DNA of 64,000 bases from Bacilli bacterium (GCA_022647725.1 JALCLG010000001.1:626931-690930); one strand, 5' to 3'; shown: positions 17,149-26,298, numbered from the stretch's first letter. Notes: generated by a model not told the origin, from the letters alone. Numbers and translations are program-made.

Positions 17149-18288
17149 CTAACTGTCTTTCTTAGCCGAATTATTCTCGTCTTCAGCTTCCTTGTCGCGG
17201 TCTCTCTTCTTCCGGGCCTTGATAAGAATCCTTTCCGTCTCATCCGGAGAAAGAGCAATATCCTTGGCTTCGACTTCCGGCGTCCCTCGGGTGAAGCCAT
17301 AGCCTAAGACTTCCTGGGTCTTCATGATGGTGACAAAGGCATTGGGATCAATCTTATTGATAATGGCTTCGACCTGGGTGTAATCCTGACGGTCAAAGGA
17401 GACTTCCAAGAGCATCGTATCCACCCCGGAGAAACCGCCCTGAGCCTTGATGATGGTCGTGCCGCGTTCAATATGCTCGAGGATGAAGCTGTTGATTTCC
17501 TGCCATTTCTTTGAGACGATGAAGGCCATATAACAAGAGGATTTGCTGTTGAAGACCTGATCGATGGTCTGGGCACAGACAACGGCTGAGCCGATGCCGA
17601 CCAAGGTTGCCAAGAGGTTGGCACCGTTAGCAAAGAAGCCGGCAAAGATGATCAGGCAGTCTGAGATCAAGGAGGCAGTTCCGATCGAAATATGGAATGC
17701 CTTATGCATCAAGAGGACCTGCACATCGGTACCGCCGGAGCTGCCGCCACCCACCATGGCTAAGCCGACGCCGACACCGACGAGATAGCCACCCAATAAG
17801 GCGGCCACCAGATAAGCGATGACCATGGCCCCGACATCAGTGATATTGACGGAATCAATGGCAAAGCCAGTGACTTTGGAGATATCCAGGATGGCGACGC
17901 CGTTATAGATGACATGGCTGGTGATGAGATCAATCAAGAAGACAAAACACGGATAGAAGATGGTAACCAAGAGCGTCTTAATGGAGTAGTGAATGCCTAA
18001 CGTAACCAAACCTAATAGGAAGTAGAACCAGTTGAAGATCAGAATGTACATTTCGGTGGAGAGCGCACTTAGAGCCGGGATGGAATGGAAGATGATGGCC
18101 AAGGAGTAGTCGCCGCCGGAGATGATGTTCATCGGCACCAAAAAGAACTCAGTTCCGAGTGCTAAAAGGAATGCACCCAAAAACATATACAAACAATTCT
18201 GAATCAGCTTCCTTGGAGGCTCCATAATGAACTGATGCTGAACATCTTCCCGGATTTTTTCTTTCCACGACTGGATTTTTTCTTTCAT
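17149..18288 (-). CDS. YitT family membrane protein
   Basis: 379 residues. After a cytoplasmic N terminus (about 1-30) come five membrane helices with the family blocks LYMFLGAFLLALGTEFFLVP, GGDYSLAIIF and the glycine-rich GGGSSGGTDVQVLLMHK. These are followed by a C-terminal DUF2179 domain (about 285-350; IERGTTIIKAQGGFSGVDTM and EVLGYGF). The family is widespread in Firmicutes but its transport or regulatory role is unknown. The tail after residue 350 is unusually long and charged (RILIKARKKRDRDKEAEDE). It lies 20 nt downstream of prfB on the minus strand, so secA-prfB-yitT may be co-transcribed. Confidence 0.9.
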   Translation of the reverse strand: MKEKIQSWKEKIREDVQHQFIMEPPRKLIQNCLYMFLGAFLLALGTEFFLVPMNIISGGDYSLAIIFHSIPALSALSTEMYILIFNWFYFLLGLVTLGIHYSIKTLLVTIFYPCFVFLIDLITSHVIYNGVAILDISKVTGFAIDSVNITDVGAMVIAYLVAALLGGYLVGVGVGLAMVGGGSSGGTDVQVLLMHKAFHISIGTASLISDCLIIFAGFFANGANLLATLVGIGSAVVCAQTIDQVFNSKSSCYMAFIVSKKWQEINSFILEHIERGTTIIKAQGGFSGVDTMLLEVSFDRQDYTQVEAIINKIDPNAFVTIMKTQEVLGYGFTRGTPEVEAKDIALSPDETERILIKARKKRDRDKEAEDENNSAKKDS

Positions 18289-18308
18289 AAGGAAGCCTCC
18301 CTAAATTT

Positions 18309-19431
18309 TCAACGGTTCTGATGTGTCCGACGGAAATCCCATCTCAGATAAGCATCCATAAAAGCCTGAAGAGAGCCATCCATCACGGCATGCACGTCGT
18401 TTTCGCTATAATCGGTACGATGATCCTTCACCAACGTATAGGGAGAGAAGACATAGGAACGGATCTGGCTGGAAAAGGAGATATCCTTCTTCACGCCGCC
18501 GATCTTAGCGAGTTCGTCCTCGCGTTTTTTCTGCTCGATCTGGAAGAGCTTGGATTTCAGTTCAGCCATGCAGGTTTCCTTGTTGGCTAGCTGATCCCGC
18601 TCAATCTGGCAGGAGACGACGATTCCGGTAGGGAGATGCGTGATCCGGACAGCGGATTCGGTCTTATTGACGTTTTGCCCGCCTGCTCCGGAAGAGTGGT
18701 AGGTATCGATTCTTAAATCGGCAGGGTTGATCTCGACGGCGATGGAATCATCAATTTCCGGAATCACCGATACACTGGCAAAAGAGGTATGTCTGGCACC
18801 ATCGGCATCAAAAGGAGAGTTGCGGACAAGCCGGTGCACACCATTTTCGCTGCGAAGATTGCCAAATGCCATCTTTCCTGAAATCAATAAGGTCGCGGAA
18901 CTGATTCCCGCTTCTTCGCCGGGTAGATAATCCAGGACTTTATAGCTGTAGCCATGCGTTTCCGCATAGCGTTCATACATCCGTAAAAGCATTCCGGCCC
19001 AGTCATGGGCTTCGGTGCCGCCGGCTCCCGGATGGAACTCCAGGATGGCGTTAAGATAATCATAATCGCCAGCATAGTAAATTTCTTTTTCGAAGGCATC
19101 GAAGTCGATAGCCAGCTGAGTCAGAGTCTTATCGGCATCAGCAAAAATGTCCGGGTCGTTTTCCTCGTGGAGGAATTCCAGGGATTCTTGGATGCTTTTC
19201 AGGCTCTTTGAAAATTTAGTTAAGGTAGTCAGCTTATCATTGACGTCGGCGAGATGCCGGTTGACTTCCTTGGCATCAAAAGGATTCTTCCAGAAGTCGG
19301 GACTTAAGGTTTTCTCTGACAGGAGACGGCTTTCTTCCTCAAGATGAGGAATATCAAAGACAGCCCTGCAGTTCAGCAAGCCGCTTCGATAAATCATCAA
19401 AGACATTATTGAGTTCAAATAGTTCTTTCAT
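18309..19431 (-). CDS. prfB: Peptide chain release factor 2, +1 programmed frameshift
   Basis: RF2 recognises UAA and UGA and triggers peptide release. Translation starts at ATG 19431-19429, preceded by AAAGGAGG, and reads 25 codons (MKELFELNNVFDDLSKRLAE to L). It meets an in-frame TGA at 19356-19354 in the context CTT-TGA. Skipping the T at 19356 moves the ribosome to GAT and the rest of RF2 (DIPHLEEES onward), giving about 373 residues. An SD-like AGGG lies just upstream of CTTTGA, as in the known autoregulated prfB frameshift site: low RF2 allows the shift. The body has the SPF specificity motif (NSPFDADGARHTSFASV) and the catalytic GGQ (SSGAGGQNVNKTESA). It lies between secA and the YitT gene. 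Confidence 0.95.
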
Positions 19432-19476
19432 TGCAGAGCCCTCCTTTCTAAAATCCTAATCGGAATCAGGACTTTT

Positions 19477-22068
19477 CTACTGAATCTTGGCAGTCGGATT
19501 CTGACGGTCGAAATCTTCCTTGTCCGGTTTGATGTTGGTGACGACTTCCTGGCCATCCTCGGTCTTGGCGATGGTGGTCGTGGCAGGCTGTTCCGTAACC
19601 TGATTCTTCACAGCTGCTGGCGTTTCCGGAGCAACCGGTACGGCTTCAACCTTCTTGGCTTCCGGAGGCAGTTCATCCTGCTTCGGAGCGACTGGCTTCT
19701 CAGCCATCGGGGCAGGAGCTTGGACCGGATTGACACGGAACTGGACATGAAGCAGTGTCTTGACGGCATCCATGGCGATGTTATCGTTCATCTTCTTGAA
19801 CATCTCGAAGCCTTCATTGGTGTAAGACTGCAGCGGATCGGTCTGGGCATAGGAACGGAGCCAGATGCCCTCTCTTAACTTGGCCATGGCATCGATATGT
19901 TTCGTCCACAGACGATCGGTGCAGTCCAAGGTAACGGTCTTTTCGGCGAAGTTACGCATATCATCGGTCCACGACTTGGAGTGGTCGATATACATCTTCT
20001 GTAAGGAAGCCGAGAGCAGTTCGCAGCAATCGACATAGCCGGCACCTTCCAAAGCAGCGAAGTTGACCATGGTGGGATCCAGCATCAAGGTCTTGCAGCA
20101 AACGTCAGTCAACTTCTTGCTGTCGATGACCTTTTCCTGGTCCTTCATGACGACCGCTTCGTTGGAGATGTACTTGGCAGCCAGATCGAAATAACCCGGG
20201 ATGGTATCGGAGACGGACTTGGAGTAAAGGATCTTATCCCGTCTCTCGTACATGATCTTACGCTGACGGGAAAGGACATCATCGTAGTTCAGTAACTGTT
20301 TACGGGTATCGAAGTTCTGACCTTCGACACGCTTCTGAGCGGAAGTGATGGCATTGGACATCATCCGGCTCTGGAAAGCATCATCGCCGAGCTTGGCATA
20401 CAGGTTCTTGGTTGATTTCGGAGCAAAGCGGACGAAGAGCTCATCTTCCAAAGAGACATAGAAGCGGGAATAGCCTGGATCACCCTGACGGCCGGCACGG
20501 CCTTTCAGCTGGTTATCAATACGTCTCGACTCGTTGCGTTCCGTCGCAAGTACGGCCAGACCGCCGAGTTCCTTCACGCCCTCGCCTAAGCGAATATCGG
20601 TACCACGGCCTGCCATATTGGTGGCAATCGTGACCGCACCTAACTGGCCAGCCTGAGCAATGATGCCGGCTTCCTTGGCGTGGTTCTTGGCGTTGAGGAC
20701 TTCATGCGGAATCTTCAGATCGTTAAGGAGATGATCGACGATTTCGGACTTTTCGACGGAAGGCGTACCGATCAGAATCGGCTGACCCTTGTCGTGACGT
20801 TCCTTGATATCCATGGCCAGAGCCTGATATTTGGCCTTTTCATTGCCGAAAATCAGATCCTTGTCATCCAAACGGGCAATCGGCTTGTTGGTCGGAATGG
20901 TGACAACACGCATGTTGTAGACCTTACGGAATTCCTCTTCCTCAGTCTTGGCCGTACCGGTCATGCCGGCCAGCTTATCATAAAGGCGGAAGAAGTTCTG
21001 ATACGTAATCGTGGCTAACGTCACGGTCTCCGGCTTGATAGTGACGTGTTCCTTAGCCTGGAGAGCCTGCTGCAAGCCATCAGAATATTCACGGCCCTTC
21101 ATGACACGACCGGTGAAGCCATCAATCAAGAGAATCTCATCATCGGCAACCATGTATTCGATATCTTTACGCATGACATAGTTGGCTTTGAGAGCCTGCT
21201 GAACACGGTGGGTCAGATCCGTCCACTGGGCATCAAAGAGGTTATCGATGGAGAACAGCTTTTCAACTAAGGCCATACCCTTATCGGTTAAGGAGCAGGT
21301 CTTCTTTTCGACATCAATCGTATAATCGCGGTCTTTCCGCATCATCTTGACGGCTCTATCTGCGGTGACATAGGAATTCGCGGTAATACCGGAACCGCCG
21401 GAAATGATCAAAGGCGTTCTCGATTCATCGATGAGAATGGAATCAGCTTCATCGACAATGGCATAGCGCAGTCCACGTAAGACACGGTTCTGCACGGTCT
21501 TAGCCATGTTATCACGAAGATAATCGAAACCCAGTTCAGAGTTGGTAGTGTAGGTGATATCGCAGTTATAAGCCTGCTGCTTTTCCGTGGTGGATTTCTC
21601 ACGGAGGTTGCAGCCGACAGTCAGACCTAAGAAACGATAAATGTTACCCATCCAGTCGGCATCACGGCTGGCGAGGTATTCGTTGACAGTGACGACGTGG
21701 GTGCCTTTGCCTTCCAGGGCGTTAAGATAAACAGCCATGGTGGCGGTCAAGGTCTTACCTTCACCGGTCTTCATTTCAGCGACATCGCCTTCGTTAAGGA
21801 CGGTAGCACCGAAGACCTGAACCGGATAAGGGAACTGATGGAGGACACGGCGGGCAGCCTCACGGGCCGTAGCAAAAGCTTCCGGAAGGATGTCATCTAC
21901 CGTCTCGCCTTCAGCTAACCGCTTCTTCAGCATCGGAGTCATGGCTTTCAGCTGATCATCCGAAAGCTGCTGGAACTCATTTTCGTACTGGAAAACTCGT
22001 TTGGACTTTTTCTCGATTTTCCGGAAGGCACGCTGGTCGACCATGAATAGTCTGTCTAGAAAGCTCAT
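19477..22068 (-). CDS. secA: Preprotein translocase ATPase SecA
   Basis: 863 residues. SecA drives secretory proteins through SecYEG using ATP. Visible: MKTGEGKTLTATMAVYLNAL (Walker A), VDEADSILIDE (DEAD box), TITYQNFFRLYDKLAGMTGT, ATNMAGRGTDI and GRAGRQGDPG (helicase lobe 2), then the helical scaffold. The last 110 residues are a Pro/Ala/Glu/Thr-rich tail and end NPTAKIQ, so the zinc-binding CxCxSGKKxKxCC tail usual in SecA is absent. It is the single SecA seen here and has housekeeping features, so loss of the tail looks like a lineage trait. Next downstream on the strand is prfB, with only a weak hairpin between. Confidence 0.96.
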   Translation of the reverse strand: MSFLDRLFMVDQRAFRKIEKKSKRVFQYENEFQQLSDDQLKAMTPMLKKRLAEGETVDDILPEAFATAREAARRVLHQFPYPVQVFGATVLNEGDVAEMKTGEGKTLTATMAVYLNALEGKGTHVVTVNEYLASRDADWMGNIYRFLGLTVGCNLREKSTTEKQQAYNCDITYTTNSELGFDYLRDNMAKTVQNRVLRGLRYAIVDEADSILIDESRTPLIISGGSGITANSYVTADRAVKMMRKDRDYTIDVEKKTCSLTDKGMALVEKLFSIDNLFDAQWTDLTHRVQQALKANYVMRKDIEYMVADDEILLIDGFTGRVMKGREYSDGLQQALQAKEHVTIKPETVTLATITYQNFFRLYDKLAGMTGTAKTEEEEFRKVYNMRVVTIPTNKPIARLDDKDLIFGNEKAKYQALAMDIKERHDKGQPILIGTPSVEKSEIVDHLLNDLKIPHEVLNAKNHAKEAGIIAQAGQLGAVTIATNMAGRGTDIRLGEGVKELGGLAVLATERNESRRIDNQLKGRAGRQGDPGYSRFYVSLEDELFVRFAPKSTKNLYAKLGDDAFQSRMMSNAITSAQKRVEGQNFDTRKQLLNYDDVLSRQRKIMYERRDKILYSKSVSDTIPGYFDLAAKYISNEAVVMKDQEKVIDSKKLTDVCCKTLMLDPTMVNFAALEGAGYVDCCELLSASLQKMYIDHSKSWTDDMRNFAEKTVTLDCTDRLWTKHIDAMAKLREGIWLRSYAQTDPLQSYTNEGFEMFKKMNDNIAMDAVKTLLHVQFRVNPVQAPAPMAEKPVAPKQDELPPEAKKVEAVPVAPETPAAVKNQVTEQPATTTIAKTEDGQEVVTNIKPDKEDFDRQNPTAKIQ

Positions 22069-22157
22069 ATGGATTCTCCTTTAGGAAAAGCAATCACTGG
22101 GGTATCTTTCCCGTTTTGCAATGAATAGCGCGACTGAAAAACTTCTCAGTCTTTAAA

Positions 22158-22166
22158 ATTCTACCA
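22158..22166 (-). promoter_or_regulatory. Extended -10 promoter of secA
   Basis: Minus-strand TG-G-TAGAAT (22166-22158), about 90 nt before the secA start. No good -35 at standard spacing. Confidence 0.4.
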
Positions 22167-22233
22167 TTTTTAGGGAGTAAGTAGAATATCAAAGAAGATA
22201 TTTAATTACTAGAAAGGGCAAAGAGAGACGCAA

Positions 22234-22595
22234 TCAATAGAGTTTAACCTTGTCATATCCTCCGTTTTTATCATCCTCGGGATGGGGTTCAAGACCAACA
22301 ATTGTGATTTCCCCGTTATTTGGCCCATAGACCCAATACATTCTCATGGCACGGGAATTGTTGTTTTCTAAATAGGATTGAAAAACTTTTCGGCCATACC
22401 GTTTGCTAAGAGGTCCGATTTCATGGGTTCTCAGCCGGGGAAACGTGGGTCCTGAGATAAATGAGCCATAGCTTGTCCCCATTTTTTACGAACGATCTCC
22501 TCCCGCTCCGAGATAGTTCCATCTGCTTTTTTCGACTGAAGGGTTTCCCAGTAATTTTCGAGATCCGATCCTGCCAAATGAATTGAGAACTTCAT
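22234..22595 (-). pseudogene. RelE/HigB-like toxin with a frameshift
   Basis: The reading frame from ATG 22595 runs MKFSIHLAGSDLENYWETLQ to LSQDPRFPG and stops at TGA 22433-22431 after 54 codons. The remainder of the protein, LRTHEIGPLSKRYGRKVFQS through YGPNNGEITIVGLEPHPED, continues in another frame to 22234. Family members read through this junction as PRFPGLRTHEI-like sequence, so one base appears lost within 22434-22440. The total of 362 nt is one short of a 121-codon gene. It is a RelE/ParE-fold ribonuclease-type toxin by pattern. It overlaps the antitoxin stop by ATGA. Either the toxin is dead or the base is a sequencing or assembly error. Confidence 0.8.
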
Positions 22596-22846
22596 TTTTC
22601 TTCTTTGAATTCGCTCAGATCGATGGACTGAGATACCTCTCCCTTTTTAAGGCTATCCATCCCTTGATCCATCATTTCCAGAGTCTTCTTGGAAATCTCA
22701 CAGGCCGGCACAAGATTCTGGGGTTGCAAAAGAACAACACCGTTAGGAGCAACCCGGACAAGATAGTATTTATATTTGGCACCCCGGATTGTGATTCTCT
22801 TTTTGTCGTCTAGCGTTGCCACATAGTTCATTTGATTTTTAGCCAT
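22592..22846 (-). CDS. Antitoxin partner of the RelE/HigB-like toxin
   Basis: 84 residues; AAGGAG precedes the ATG. The N-terminal half (DDKKRITIRGAKYKYYLVRV then NGVVLLQPQNLV) has the strand pattern of AbrB/MazE-like swapped-hairpin DNA binders. The C-terminal half is helical and acidic (MMDQGMDSLKKGEVSQSIDL), as expected for a toxin-neutralising tail. It precedes the toxin and overlaps it by 4 nt, the usual antitoxin-first coupling. The promoter carries a perfect dyad at the expected start of transcription, the likely autoregulatory operator. The exact antitoxin family was not identified. Confidence 0.7.
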   Translation of the reverse strand: MAKNQMNYVATLDDKKRITIRGAKYKYYLVRVAPNGVVLLQPQNLVPACEISKKTLEMMDQGMDSLKKGEVSQSIDLSEFKEEK

Positions 22847-22862
22847 TGTCTCGTTTCTCCTT

Positions 22863-22910
22863 AGTGGGATTTCCCACTTTAATTATATCGAGGCGCTGGT
22901 CTCCTTTCAA
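22863..22910 (-). promoter_or_regulatory. Promoter and operator of the toxin-antitoxin operon
   Basis: Minus-strand TTGAAA (22910-22905), 17-bp spacer, TATAAT (22887-22882): near-consensus. The dyad AGTGGGA-TT-TCCCACT (22863-22878) starts 4 bp after the -10, covering the start site, which fits repression by the antitoxin. Confidence 0.75.
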
Positions 22911-22942
22911 TAAGTATTGGAATGAAAACATCTTTTTGTCCA

Positions 22943-22988
22943 GGAAAACGTTTGCATAGATTGAAAATTAAATTCTTTGTTGTATGAT
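22943..22988 (+). promoter_or_regulatory. DegV gene promoter with cre-like site upstream
   Basis: TTGAAA (22961-22966), 16-bp spacer, TATGAT (22983-22988). Just upstream, GGAAAACGTTTGCA (22943-22956) fits the catabolite-responsive element pattern TGNAANCGNWNNCA with one mismatch; that part is weak. Confidence 0.55.
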
Positions 22989-23018
22989 AGGACAACCTTC
23001 TTAGAGGGGTAACAATTC

Positions 23019-23849
23019 ATGACTTATAAAATCATTACGGACAGCTCGTCCAATCTGACGCCCGGCTTCTATCAGGATGAGATGATTTCTTTCGATGTTG
23101 CGCCGCTTTCCATTCGTTTCGGAGACAAAGAATACATCGATGACGGCAGCGCCGACATCGCCGATATGCTGAAGACCAACCATGAGACCAAGGAAAAGGG
23201 CACCACTTCCTGCCCGGCTCCCAACGAGTATCTGAAACGGATGACCGGAGCCGATTACTACATTCTTATCGCCATCACCAGCAAGCTTTCCGGTTCTTAT
23301 AACTCTGCCAATGTCGCCAAGTCCCTGTATGCTCATCCGGAAAACGTGATCGTCATTGACTCCTTGAGTGCCTTAGGAAGTCTGGAACTGATTGCCAGAA
23401 AAGCCATTGAGCTGATTCATCAGGGAGAGGACTTTTCCAAGATGGAAGCCGACCTCTTAGCCTACCGGGATTCCACTAATCTTCTCTTCGTCATCTACAA
23501 GTACGATAACTTCATAAAATCAGGACGGGTCAATAAGATCATCGGTTTCTTAGCTTCCAAGTTCAAAATCAAGCCACTGGCAGAAGCCAAGGGCGGTGAG
23601 ATTCATCTTAAGGAAAAGGTCAGGACCATTGAAGGCATCACCAAACGGATCATAGTTAATATCGGATTGATGTGTCCAGATACGGCCGGAAAAACCTGCA
23701 TTATATCGCATACTTTTAACGAAAAGGATGCTTCGGCTTTAGCGGAAGAAATCAAAAAGACATACGCCTTCAAAGAAGTTGTTGTTCGTGAAAACCGTGC
23801 TTTGTGTGCCTATTATTCCCTCGAAGGAGCCTTAACCGTCGCATTTTAG
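23019..23849 (+). CDS. DegV family fatty-acid-binding protein (FakB-like)
   Basis: 276 residues, typical length. DegV/FakB proteins bind a fatty acid and present it to the kinase FakA for phosphorylation and entry into phospholipids. The family pattern is clear: YKIITDSSSNLTPGFYQ at the N terminus, PLSIRFGDKEYIDDG, TSCPAPNEYLKRM, ITSKLSGSYNSA (the SGT/SGS fatty-acid head-group loop), VIDSLSALGSLELIARKAIE, FVIYKYDNFIKSGRVNKIIG and KPLAEAKGGEIHLKEKVRT. It is monocistronic with a good promoter and AGAGGGG ribosome site. FakA is not in this window. Confidence 0.93.
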   Translation: MTYKIITDSSSNLTPGFYQDEMISFDVAPLSIRFGDKEYIDDGSADIADMLKTNHETKEKGTTSCPAPNEYLKRMTGADYYILIAITSKLSGSYNSANVAKSLYAHPENVIVIDSLSALGSLELIARKAIELIHQGEDFSKMEADLLAYRDSTNLLFVIYKYDNFIKSGRVNKIIGFLASKFKIKPLAEAKGGEIHLKEKVRTIEGITKRIIVNIGLMCPDTAGKTCIISHTFNEKDASALAEEIKKTYAFKEVVVRENRALCAYYSLEGALTVAF

Positions 23850-23998
23850 ATTTTAAACAAGTTTCCATTTTTTGTCTTCGGTTTGACGTGCCTAATAATT
23901 TGTGTTGCAAATGTTTTTTTGTGATGCAATAAACAACATAGAAACCGTTTGAGACTTCACGTCCAAACCTTTTCGGAAATGGGGTTTACCTAATCATT

Positions 23999-24535
23999 AT
24001 GAAGAAGAGTTTCAAGTTAGTCGCTGCTGTTGCTGTTGCTGCCATGACTTTAACTTCCTGCGCCAAGAAGATTTCCGAAGCTGATGCTGAGACTCAGGCC
24101 GGCAAATATGATCAGTCCAAGGTTACCGATACGTACAAAGATGGTTCCGAAACTACCAAGACCACTGTTACTAAGGCTTCCGGAACTTTTGAGTTAGTCA
24201 TCTCTGTTGCCGGTATCACACTCAACAAGGAATCCACCGATACTGAGACTGTCACTCCGACCATTGTCACTGCTGCCGAAATCAAGTCCGTTAGTAGTTC
24301 TTACGGCACTTCCGTCACCTTCTACCTCAAGGGTTCTGCTCTTTCTTACAAGGTTGATTATACGGGCACTACCAGTGCTTTCACTTCTTCCGGAACTGGA
24401 ACCACGAAGGGTTCTGCTTCCTATACTGCCGAAGGTCTTCCGTCAGCTTCGGATTTCACCACTGTTATCAAGGTCGGCGATTCCAACGAGCTCGATATGC
24501 ACGTTGTTACCAGCTACACCTGGAACAAGAAGTAA
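23999..24535 (+). CDS. Small lipoprotein of unknown function
   Basis: 178 residues. Signal peptide MKKSFKLVAAVAVAAMTLTS ends in a lipobox with Cys21. The mature protein is Thr/Ser/Lys-rich and beta-strand-like, with no domain I recognise. It ends at a strong terminator 20 nt after the stop. The upstream 149 nt contain AT-rich sequence but no convincing promoter, and no AGGAGG is visible before the ATG. Probably a surface-anchored protein. Confidence 0.75.
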   Translation: MKKSFKLVAAVAVAAMTLTSCAKKISEADAETQAGKYDQSKVTDTYKDGSETTKTTVTKASGTFELVISVAGITLNKESTDTETVTPTIVTAAEIKSVSSSYGTSVTFYLKGSALSYKVDYTGTTSAFTSSGTGTTKGSASYTAEGLPSASDFTTVIKVGDSNELDMHVVTSYTWNKK

Positions 24536-24556
24536 ATTCGTTTCTTCCAACGAAAC

Positions 24557-24590
24557 AAAATCCCGGACCCTTGGCCCGGGATTTTTCTTT
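24557..24590 (+). terminator. Rho-independent terminator
   Basis: AAAATCCCGG/CCGGGATTTT (24557-24566 with 24576-24585) followed by TCTTT; ends the lipoprotein transcript. Confidence 0.85.
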
Positions 24591-24594
24591 TCCG

Positions 24595-24664
24595 TTGTTT
24601 TCTTTCCGTAGAGCCGTGTAGAATAACAGTAGCGCGGATAAAGGGATTCTTTATCCGGAGGAGG
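24595..24664 (+). promoter_or_regulatory. Promoter and 5' hairpin of the GH13 gene
   Basis: TTGTTT (24595-24600), 18-bp spacer, TAGAAT (24619-24624). The transcript would start near 24631, just before a perfect 9-bp hairpin CGGATAAAG/CTTTATCCG (24635-24643 with 24649-24657) that touches the GGAGGAGG ribosome site. It could be an operator or a translation-controlling 5' hairpin. Confidence 0.5.
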
Positions 24665-24668
24665 ATGT

Positions 24669-26285
24669 ATGGCCGCACCTTGGATCAGCGAAAATGCCGT
24701 TTATCAGATCTATCCGATGTCTTTCTGTGATGCCAACGGCGATGGCAAAGGCGATCTCGAGGGCATTATCTCCAAACTGGATTACCTGCAGTCCTTAGGC
24801 ATCAAGACAATCTGGCTTTCTCCGATCTATGAATCCCCAATGGTCGATATGGGCTACGACATCTCCGATTATTACAAGATCAATCCTGTTTTCGGGACGA
24901 TGGAGGATTTCAACAAGCTCATTTCCGAAATGACCAAACGGAATATGAAGCTGGTGATGGATTTGGTCGTCAACCATACCTCCGACCAATGTGAGTGGTT
25001 CAAGAAGGCCATTGCCGACAGGGATTCCCCTTACCGGGGCTACTATATTTTCCGCCAAGGCCAGAACGGCAAGGAGCCCAACAACTGGAAGTCCTCCTTT
25101 TTAGGCAGTGCCTGGGAGAAGGTCCCTCATGAAGAGAATATGTACTATCTGCACCTCTTTTCCAAACAGCAGCCGGATCTGAACTTTCACAATGAGAAAG
25201 TCATCCAGGAAGTGGAGAAGATCCTGGCCTACTGGATGGACAAAGGCGTCTATGGTTTCCGTTGCGATGTGATCAGCTGCATTTATAAGGATTCCTATGA
25301 AGACGGTGTCAAAGCACCGCTGGGAGTCCCGGTCGGTCAGGAGCATTATGTTGCAACCCCAGGATGCCATAGCATTCTCAAACGGATACGGAAAGATGTC
25401 ATTGAGCCAAGACACGGCGTCCTGATCGGGGAATGCCTCGGGGCCACCCTCGATAATTCGGCCGCCTTCTTAGATCATGAACTGGATACCTTCTTCACCT
25501 TTGCCCATGTCAACATCAACGGCGACAAATGGAGCAAGGAATACGTCAATCCGGCTGTCTTCAAAAAGATTCTGGTGGACTGGCAGAGTAAAATCGACTG
25601 GAACGGCAACTACCTCGAAAACCATGACCAGCATCGTTCCATCAGCAAATACGTCAAGCCTGGCTTTGAAACAGTCGGCTCCAAGATGCTGCTGACTTTG
25701 ATCTATACCTTACGGGGAACACCTTTCATCTATATGGGAGAAGAGCTTGGGTTCCGGGACTACCCGTCTTTAAGCTATTCGGATTGTCATGACTGCGTGA
25801 CGCAGTTCATCTTCAATATGGCTACCGGAATGCATCTTCCCAAAGGGCTGGCTTTTCTGAAAGCCAGGCACAACGGCCGGGATGATGCCCGGTATCCGAT
25901 GGCTTTTAATGACTCTGATGGCTATGGGTTCAGTGCTCCGGGAGTCATCCCGTGGCAGAAATACAATCCGCTCTGCCAGGAGCTGAATGCCAAGACAGAG
26001 GAAGCCGATCCGGAGTCGACGCTTGCCTACTTCAAGAAAATCAATGCCTTACGGCAGACAAGTCCGGTGCTAAGCTATGGGTCCATCCGTTTCTTAGAGG
26101 CACCCAAGGATGTCCTCTCCTTCATCCGGGAGAAGGACGGTCAGAAGATCTGGGTAGCTCTCAATTTCTCCAACAAGACAAGAAAGGTTAGTTTCCAGCC
26201 TGGAAAGCTGCTCTTAAGCAACACGGAAAAGACCGAAGAAAACAAGCTTTCTCCGTATCAAGCTATCCTTGTTACACTCGATTAA
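24669..26285 (+). CDS. GH13 alpha-glucosidase (oligo-1,6-glucosidase type)
   Basis: 538 residues, cytoplasmic. GH13 enzymes hydrolyse alpha-glucosidic bonds by a retaining mechanism. The barrel blocks are intact: VYQIYPMSFCDANGDGKGDL, the block around DLVVNHTSDQ, GFRCDV with nucleophile Asp200, LIGECLG with acid/base Glu255, and ENHDQ with transition-state Asp320. The N terminus and the YPMSFCDANGDGKGDLEGI calcium-like loop place it with oligo-1,6-glucosidases, sucrose isomerases and trehalose-6-phosphate hydrolases; the exact sugar cannot be read. No transporter or PTS gene is adjacent, which is unusual for this group. Strong GGAGGAGG ribosome site and a hairpin at the mRNA start. Confidence 0.93.
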   Translation: MAAPWISENAVYQIYPMSFCDANGDGKGDLEGIISKLDYLQSLGIKTIWLSPIYESPMVDMGYDISDYYKINPVFGTMEDFNKLISEMTKRNMKLVMDLVVNHTSDQCEWFKKAIADRDSPYRGYYIFRQGQNGKEPNNWKSSFLGSAWEKVPHEENMYYLHLFSKQQPDLNFHNEKVIQEVEKILAYWMDKGVYGFRCDVISCIYKDSYEDGVKAPLGVPVGQEHYVATPGCHSILKRIRKDVIEPRHGVLIGECLGATLDNSAAFLDHELDTFFTFAHVNINGDKWSKEYVNPAVFKKILVDWQSKIDWNGNYLENHDQHRSISKYVKPGFETVGSKMLLTLIYTLRGTPFIYMGEELGFRDYPSLSYSDCHDCVTQFIFNMATGMHLPKGLAFLKARHNGRDDARYPMAFNDSDGYGFSAPGVIPWQKYNPLCQELNAKTEEADPESTLAYFKKINALRQTSPVLSYGSIRFLEAPKDVLSFIREKDGQKIWVALNFSNKTRKVSFQPGKLLLSNTEKTEENKLSPYQAILVTLD

Positions 26286-26298
26286 TCAAAAAGATTCG

